The notes beneath the pieces were generated by a model, which did not search any database, was not told the origin of the DNA, and was given only the letters and a program-made list of their open reading frames with translations. Made by a program: the position numbers and the translations under genes. Positions 5,708 through 10,474 of a stretch of DNA of 10,474 bases are shown piece after piece; position 1 is the first letter of the stretch, and each line of letters begins with the position of its first letter. Source of the stretch: Scatosoma sp045655705 (lineage in GTDB: Bacteria > Bacillota > Clostridia > Christensenellales > Borkfalkiaceae); assembly GCA_045655705.1 (NCBI GenBank), contig JAZOPU010000046.1:1-10474 (forward strand), read 5' to 3'.

Positions 5708-8700
5708 ATGATTTACAGAATTTTCGTAGAGAAAAAAGATAACGTACAGGCAAGAAAAGAACAGGCGGATATTCAAACCCTGCTCTCTATTAAGGCGGAA
5801 GATTTCAGACTGCTCCTGCGCTACGACGTGGAGGGTTTGACGGAAGAAGAATTGAAAGCGGCAATCCCGTCTGTGTTCTCCGAACCGCCCGTGGATAACG
5901 TATACCTTGAAAACGTGGAAATCCCCGCAGGCTATAAGGCGTTTGCCGTTAGCTATTTGACGGGGCAATACGATCAACGCGCGGACAGCGCGGCGCAATG
6001 CGTGCAATTGCTCACGAGAAAAGCACGCCCGAACGTGAAATGCGCGAGAGTGTATCTTGTCAAAGGCGTAACGGACGAACAGCTCGTTGCAATCAAAAAG
6101 CACATTATCAACCCCGTGGAAAGCGAAGAAGTGGGCTTTGAAAAACCCGAAACGCTGGTGTTCGCGGCGGTGGAAGGCGCGCCCGTTTGCGACGTGGACG
6201 GCTTTATTGATATGACGGACGAAGAGATTGGCGCGTATCATAAAAACGTAGGCTTTGCTATGAGCGCGGCGGACTTGGCGTTCGTGCGCGATTATTTCCG
6301 CTCGGAAAAACGCAACCCCACGGAAACGGAACTCAAAGTTATTGATACGTATTGGTCGGATCATTGCCGTCATACCACTTTTGCAACGGAGCTTAAAAAC
6401 GTCAAAATAAGTTCGGAAAACACGACGATTGAAAAGGCGTATCATTTATACGAAGAATTATATCAAGAACTCAACGGCAAGCGCGCGGATAAATATCCTT
6501 GCCTTATGGACCTTGCCACGATCGCAGCGAAAAAGCTGAAAAAGGACGGCAAGCTGGACAATTTGGATATTTCCGACGAAATCAACGCATGCTCGATTGA
6601 AATCGAAGCGGAAATCGACGGAAAGAAAGAACGTTATCTGGTTATGTTCAAGAACGAAACGCACAACCACCCCACGGAAATTGAACCGTTCGGCGGCGCG
6701 GCGACCTGTCTTGGCGGTGCGATCCGCGATCCTTTGAGCGGCAGAACGTACGTGTATCAGGCAATGCGTATCACGGGCGCATCCGATCCAAGAGAAAGCT
6801 TGGAAGATACCATGAAAGGCAAACTTCCCCAACGCGTTATCACGCAACGCGCGGCGGCGGGATTTTCTTCGTACGGTAACCAAATCGGGCTTGCTACGGG
6901 TATCGTAGACGAAGTATATCACGAAGGTTATAAAGCAAAACGCTTGGAAACGGGCTTTGTCGTGGGTGGTGCGAGAAAGGAAATGGTATACCGCGAAGCC
7001 CCCCAAGCAGGCGACGTGATTATTCTCCTTGGCGGGGAAACGGGTCGCGACGGTTGCGGCGGTGCGACGGGTTCGTCTAAAGCGCACGATAGCCACTCGG
7101 TGGAAACGTGCGGTGCGGAAGTGCAAAAGGGCAACGCGCTCACCGAAAGAAAATTACAGCGTTTGTTCTTGAATAAACAAGCGACGAGAAAGATTAAAAA
7201 ATGTAACGACTTTGGCGCGGGAGGTGTGTCGGTTGCCATCGGTGAGCTTGCGGACGGCTTGAATATCGACCTTGACAAAGTGCCTAAAAAGTACGAGGGC
7301 TTGAACGGTACGGAGCTTGCTATTTCCGAATCCCAAGAACGTATGGCAGTCGTGGTAGATAAAAAGGACGTGGACTCCTTTATCGCGCTCGCGGCGGAAG
7401 AAAACCTTTCCGCAACGCCTGTTGCCGTGGTAACGGATACGGGCAGAATGAGAATGTATTTAAAGGGCAAAGCGATCGTGGATATTTCTCGCGAATTCTT
7501 GAACACCAACGGTGTAAAGCAGGAAGCAAGTGTGGAAATTTGCGATGCGAAAACCCATTGGTTTGATCAAAAATCGAACGTAGATTTCGTGGAAACGACG
7601 AAGAAAACGCTTGCCGATCTCAACGTTTGCGCAAAGAAAGGTCTTTCGGAAACGTTCGACTCCACGATTGGCGCAAGAAGTGTGTATATGCCTTGGGGCG
7701 GTAAGACCCAACGTACGCCCGCAATCGCTATGGCGGCAAAAATTTGCGGCGGCGAAACGGACGTTTGTACCGTTTCCGCTTACGGTTATTCGCCTTACCT
7801 TATGGAAACGAGCCCGTTTGTCGGCGCGGTGTATTCTATTGTCGCGTCCGTATCCAAAGTGGTGGCAACGGGTGCGAAATATAGCGATATCCGCTTGACC
7901 TTGCAAGAGTTCTTCCAAAGAATGACGGGCGATCCCAAGGTTTGGGGTGTTCCCGCTTCCGCGCTCCTTGGTGCGGTATACGCGCAAATGGGCTTGGGGC
8001 TTGGCGCAATCGGCGGTAAGGATAGTATGAGCGGTACGTTTGAACAAATCCACGTGCCCCCTACACTCATTTCCTTTGCGCTTGCACCTGCAAAGGCAAG
8101 CAAGCTTATTACCAACGTACTCAAAGGCGGGGAAACGCTCTATTATATCCCCGTTCCCAAAGACGAAAATAACGTGCCCGACTTTGACAAACTCAAAGCG
8201 GTGTATGAAACGGTCTATGAAAATATAGCAAGCGGTAACACCACGTTTGCCACGGTTGTAGAGAACGGCGGTATCGCTTCGGCGGTGATTAAATCCGCGC
8301 TCGGAAACGAGCTGGGCGTGCAATTCGATATGCCTGCAAACGAGCTGTATACCGAAGGCTACGGCGATATTATCGTATCGCTCAAAGATGCAAGCAAGCT
8401 TGCCGTAAATGCAAAACGGATAGGGCAGGTATGCGGTGAAGCGTTCACGTGCGGAAACGAAAGCGTGAAATTGTGCGAGGCGGGAAGCGCGTATATGCTC
8501 GCGCTTGACAGCGTGTTTGCAACCACCGCGCCCGCAAGCGGAAACGCGGAAAACTGTGATTATACTTCGGGGGCAAAATATACGAATATCGCCACCAAAA
8601 CGGCGAAACCGAGAGTATTCATTCCCGTATTCCCCGGCACGAACTGCGAACTCGACACCGCGCGCAAGTTTATTCTTGCTGGTGCGGAAGTGGAAACGGT

Positions 8701-9403
8701 GGTTGTGCGTAACCGCTCGGCGCAGGACATTGAAGAAAGCGTAGAACGTATCGTGAAAGCAATCAAAAACGCGAATATCGTGGCGTTCCCCGGCGGGTTC
8801 TCGGGCGGTGACGAGCCTGATGGTAGCGGTAAGTTTATCGCAACGACTTTCCGTAACCCGTATATCGCGGAACAGCTTGAAGAGCTTTTGAATAACCGCG
8901 ACGGTTTGGCGCTTGGTATTTGTAACGGTTTCCAAGCACTTATCAAGCTTGGGCTTGTGCCGTATGGACACGTGAAAGAGCTTACGGAAAATTCTCCCAC
9001 GCTCACGTTCAATAACATCTCCCGCCACGTATCGACGATTGCGGACGTACGCGTTGCGTCCACGCTTTCGCCTTGGCTTTCCGCTTGTAAGGTAGGAGAA
9101 GTGTATAAAGTGCCCGTATCGCACGGCGAAGGTAAAATCGTTGCGCCGATCGCAGCACTGGAAGAAATGAAAAAGAACGGACAGGTGGCTACGCAATACG
9201 CTGATTTGGACGGCAAACCCACCATGCTTTCGCCGTTCAACCCCAACGGTTCTACGTGGGCGATCGAAGGTATTACTTCGCCTGATGGCAGAGTGCTTGG
9301 TAAGATGGGTCACAGCGAACGTATCGGAGATAACCTTTACAAGAACGTGGAAGGGAACTTTGATATGAAGATATTTGAAAGTGGTGTTCGTTACTTCAAA
9401 TAA
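5708..9403 (+). CDS. purL: Phosphoribosylformylglycinamidine synthase, single-chain PurL (PurS-PurL-PurQ fusion)
   Basis: This enzyme converts FGAR, glutamine and ATP to FGAM. At 1231 residues it is the one-chain form, with the functions carried by separate PurS, PurL and PurQ proteins in Bacillus, and it resembles the Gram-positive large PurL type. Residues 1 to about 160 form the PurS-like N domain (FAVSYLTGQYDQRADSAAQC). The synthetase core has NETHNHPTEIEPFGGAAT (from residue 316), GGAIRDPLSGRTYVYQAMRI and GGKDSMSG (769-776). The C-terminal glutaminase starts near PRVFIPVFPGTNCE. It keeps the nucleophile Cys1072 in GICNGFQAL and the His1202/Glu1204 pair in MGHSER. It can thus make its own ammonia, unlike the PurF of this operon. 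GGAGAG (5692-5697), inside the end of purD, is 10 bases before the ATG. Long frames on the opposite strand across this gene are shadows. Confidence 0.96.
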   Translation: MIYRIFVEKKDNVQARKEQADIQTLLSIKAEDFRLLLRYDVEGLTEEELKAAIPSVFSEPPVDNVYLENVEIPAGYKAFAVSYLTGQYDQRADSAAQCVQLLTRKARPNVKCARVYLVKGVTDEQLVAIKKHIINPVESEEVGFEKPETLVFAAVEGAPVCDVDGFIDMTDEEIGAYHKNVGFAMSAADLAFVRDYFRSEKRNPTETELKVIDTYWSDHCRHTTFATELKNVKISSENTTIEKAYHLYEELYQELNGKRADKYPCLMDLATIAAKKLKKDGKLDNLDISDEINACSIEIEAEIDGKKERYLVMFKNETHNHPTEIEPFGGAATCLGGAIRDPLSGRTYVYQAMRITGASDPRESLEDTMKGKLPQRVITQRAAAGFSSYGNQIGLATGIVDEVYHEGYKAKRLETGFVVGGARKEMVYREAPQAGDVIILLGGETGRDGCGGATGSSKAHDSHSVETCGAEVQKGNALTERKLQRLFLNKQATRKIKKCNDFGAGGVSVAIGELADGLNIDLDKVPKKYEGLNGTELAISESQERMAVVVDKKDVDSFIALAAEENLSATPVAVVTDTGRMRMYLKGKAIVDISREFLNTNGVKQEASVEICDAKTHWFDQKSNVDFVETTKKTLADLNVCAKKGLSETFDSTIGARSVYMPWGGKTQRTPAIAMAAKICGGETDVCTVSAYGYSPYLMETSPFVGAVYSIVASVSKVVATGAKYSDIRLTLQEFFQRMTGDPKVWGVPASALLGAVYAQMGLGLGAIGGKDSMSGTFEQIHVPPTLISFALAPAKASKLITNVLKGGETLYYIPVPKDENNVPDFDKLKAVYETVYENIASGNTTFATVVENGGIASAVIKSALGNELGVQFDMPANELYTEGYGDIIVSLKDASKLAVNAKRIGQVCGEAFTCGNESVKLCEAGSAYMLALDSVFATTAPASGNAENCDYTSGAKYTNIATKTAKPRVFIPVFPGTNCELDTARKFILAGAEVETVVVRNRSAQDIEESVERIVKAIKNANIVAFPGGFSGGDEPDGSGKFIATTFRNPYIAEQLEELLNNRDGLALGICNGFQALIKLGLVPYGHVKELTENSPTLTFNNISRHVSTIADVRVASTLSPWLSACKVGEVYKVPVSHGEGKIVAPIAALEEMKKNGQVATQYADLDGKPTMLSPFNPNGSTWAIEGITSPDGRVLGKMGHSERIGDNLYKNVEGNFDMKIFESGVRYFK

Positions 9404-9437
9404 GAAATGCTCCGTATAACGGTAAGGGTAAGGGAAA

Positions 9438-10133
9438 ATGATTGATATACACACACATATTTTGCCCTGCCTTGACGACGGGGCTGAAACCAAAGCGGAC
9501 GCGTTGGAGCTTTTGCGTATGCTACGAGAGCAGGGCGTGGAAACCGTTGCGCTCACGCCCCACTACTACGGTAAAAAACATTCCGTGGAAGATTTTTTGC
9601 GGGAGCGCGAAAGGGCGTTTGCGGAAATTGAAAAAGAAATCCCTGAAAACCTGCGGGTGTTTTTGGGAGCGGAAGTACATTTGACGGGCGTGAACGATCC
9701 TGCGGACGAAAAACTGTGCGAGCTTGCGATCGGGGAAACGAAATGCGTGCTTGTGGAATTGCCCTTTTTCAGCAAATGGTCGAACGCGCTTTTGGAAAAG
9801 TTGAGCGAGTTTGTCGCGGACACGGGCTATACGCCTATCGTGGCGCATATCGAACGCTACGACGAAGTGAAGAAAAATCCAAAATGCATACAAACGCTTA
9901 TCGACATAGGCTGTTTGATACAAGTGAACACGCGTGCATTTTTGGAGCGTCGGACGAAACGGCTTGCGTTTAGACTGTTGCGCCGTGATATGGTGCATTG
10001 TTTGGGCACGGACGCACACGATCCTTTGCAAAGAAAACCCGATTATGCGTTGGCGAAAAACTATGCGTATAAAAAAGGATATGCAAAGCAGTGGCAACGC
10101 GTGCAAGATAGAATGGAAAATATTTTCAAATAA
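9438..10133 (+). CDS. PHP-domain phosphatase, CpsB/CapC (YwqE) family
   Basis: The 231-residue protein begins MIDIHTHILPCLDDGAET, the signature of the CpsB/CapC/YwqE manganese-dependent tyrosine phosphatases of the PHP superfamily. Expected metal ligands are visible: His5 and His7, His42 in LTPHYY, Glu79 in GAEVH, His137 in AHIERY, and Asp192 with His194 in GTDAHDP. There is no signal peptide or membrane segment, so it should be cytoplasmic. In relatives such enzymes remove phosphate from a tyrosine kinase that controls capsule or exopolysaccharide synthesis, but no kinase or polysaccharide gene is seen here. It starts 34 bases after purL with no terminator between, so it is probably co-transcribed. 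Two AAGGG elements (9424-9428 and 9430-9434) precede the ATG; the first has the better 9-base spacing. The family assignment is firm; the true substrate is unknown. Confidence 0.85.
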   Translation: MIDIHTHILPCLDDGAETKADALELLRMLREQGVETVALTPHYYGKKHSVEDFLRERERAFAEIEKEIPENLRVFLGAEVHLTGVNDPADEKLCELAIGETKCVLVELPFFSKWSNALLEKLSEFVADTGYTPIVAHIERYDEVKKNPKCIQTLIDIGCLIQVNTRAFLERRTKRLAFRLLRRDMVHCLGTDAHDPLQRKPDYALAKNYAYKKGYAKQWQRVQDRMENIFK

Positions 10134-10139
10134 AAGTGG

Positions 10140-10168
10140 TTGTCAATAAGCGCGAAAAGTGCTACAAT
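10140..10168 (+). promoter_or_regulatory. Extended -10 promoter of the DUF1858 gene
   Basis: TTGTCA (10140-10145) and TACAAT (10163-10168) are 17 bases apart, and TGC (10160-10162) before the -10 gives an extended -10 element. It begins only 7 bases after the phosphatase stop codon. Transcription should start near 10175, just before the ribosome binding site AAGGAG (10182-10187), so the leader is very short. The downstream gene can therefore be expressed apart from the purine operon. Confidence 0.75.
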
Positions 10169-10196
10169 AATAAATAAAAAAAAGGAGATAGAAAAA

Positions 10197-10397
10197 ATGG
10201 CTAAAATCACTGCGGATACCTTGATTGCAGATTGCTTGCAAATTAACCCCAACGCGCCTGAAATTTTAATGGCGGCGGGTATGCATTGCTTTGGTTGTGC
10301 TATGGCGCACGGCGAGTCCGTCGCGGAAGCGGTTGCCGTTCACGGCGAAGACCTTGAAGCGTTGCTTGCAAAACTCAACGAAGGTTTAGAAGACTAA
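10197..10397 (+). CDS. DUF1858 / hybrid-cluster-protein-associated redox disulfide domain protein
   Basis: This is a small cytoplasmic protein of 66 residues. It matches the DUF1858 family, also described as the hybrid-cluster-protein-associated redox disulfide domain. It has the pattern TADTLIADCLQINPNAPEIL, then AAGMHCFGCAMAHGESVAEAVAVHG, with the family's CxxC pair at Cys31 and Cys34 and an LxxLLxxLN-like helical tail. An additional Cys13 is present. The true start is ATG 10197, because AAGGAG lies 9 bases upstream and the domain begins right there; an open frame extending to 10140 runs through the promoter. The CxxC suggests thiol redox chemistry or metal binding, but the function of the family is not established. 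No hybrid cluster protein gene is in the window. It has its own promoter, so a link to purine synthesis is not implied. Confidence 0.88.
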   Translation: MAKITADTLIADCLQINPNAPEILMAAGMHCFGCAMAHGESVAEAVAVHGEDLEALLAKLNEGLED

Positions 10398-10474
10398 ATA
10401 AAAAATCAAATGCAAACCTCTCCCTTTCGGCTTTTTTTTTTTTTTTTTTTTTTGTTTTCTTTTCCGTTCGAAGA
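10398..10474 (+). other. AT-rich 3' tail with a run of 22 T
   Basis: After the last stop codon there is a pyrimidine-rich stretch (CCTCTCCC) and then an uninterrupted T run at 10432-10453, followed by more T-rich sequence to the window end. I do not see a strong GC stem directly before the T run. AGGTTT (10382-10387) could pair with AAACCT (10414-10419) across a large loop, but that is too weak to call a standard terminator. The run may still serve as a termination signal or be an assembly-edge feature. Confidence 0.4.

Noticed and set aside
5594..6445. 283-codon open frame on the minus strand
   Set aside because: Shadow of the purD end and the purL start; low-complexity Arg/Phe/His composition and no ribosome binding site of note.
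7460..9556. Very long open frame (698 codons) on the minus strand
   Set aside because: It lies opposite purL, whose conserved motifs are all intact on the plus strand. The translation is Arg/His/Phe-rich with no recognisable domain, as expected for a codon-bias shadow.

Overview
The window looks like chromosomal DNA of a low-to-mid GC Gram-positive bacterium, most likely an uncultured Clostridia-type Firmicute. The evidence is the strong AGGAG-type ribosome binding sites, the sigma-A-like promoters, a PurF of the Fe-S-containing Bacillus type, a one-chain PurL of the Gram-positive type and an Amidase_6-domain protein. No gene is species-diagnostic, so this placement is inference. All genes are on the + strand. 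There is no tRNA, rRNA, insertion sequence, phage gene or CRISPR array.

Layout: bases 1-366 are the 3' end of an Amidase_6 (probable cell-wall or secreted hydrolase) gene whose start lies outside the window. Bases 367-656 hold a good promoter, a roughly 190-base leader and an intrinsic terminator directly before purE, an arrangement that suggests attenuation. Bases 657-9403 are a de novo purine operon: purE, purF, purM, purN, a 207-base gap filled by a hairpin-repeat array, purD and purL. Next come a CpsB/YwqE-like PHP-domain phosphatase gene (9438-10133), probably on the same transcript, and a short gene with its own promoter for a 66-residue DUF1858 redox-disulfide protein (10197-10397). 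The window closes with a run of 22 T.

How the genes work together: PurF makes phosphoribosylamine from PRPP, PurD adds glycine, PurN formylates GAR, PurL makes FGAM, PurM closes the ring to AIR, and PurE moves or adds the carboxylate to give CAIR. PurK (if needed), PurC, PurB and PurH are not in the window and must be encoded elsewhere for IMP synthesis.

The most interesting points are these. (1) PurF has lost the N-terminal catalytic cysteine of its glutaminase domain, and other glutaminase-site residues are changed too, while the phosphoribosyltransferase loop and the Fe-S cysteines remain; it looks ammonia-dependent or partner-dependent. (2) An array of AAGTGAAGT motifs alternates with different short palindromes, three copies in one orientation followed by four inverted ones, in the slot where purH often sits. 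(3) The purE leader has a terminator but no riboswitch class that I can recognise.
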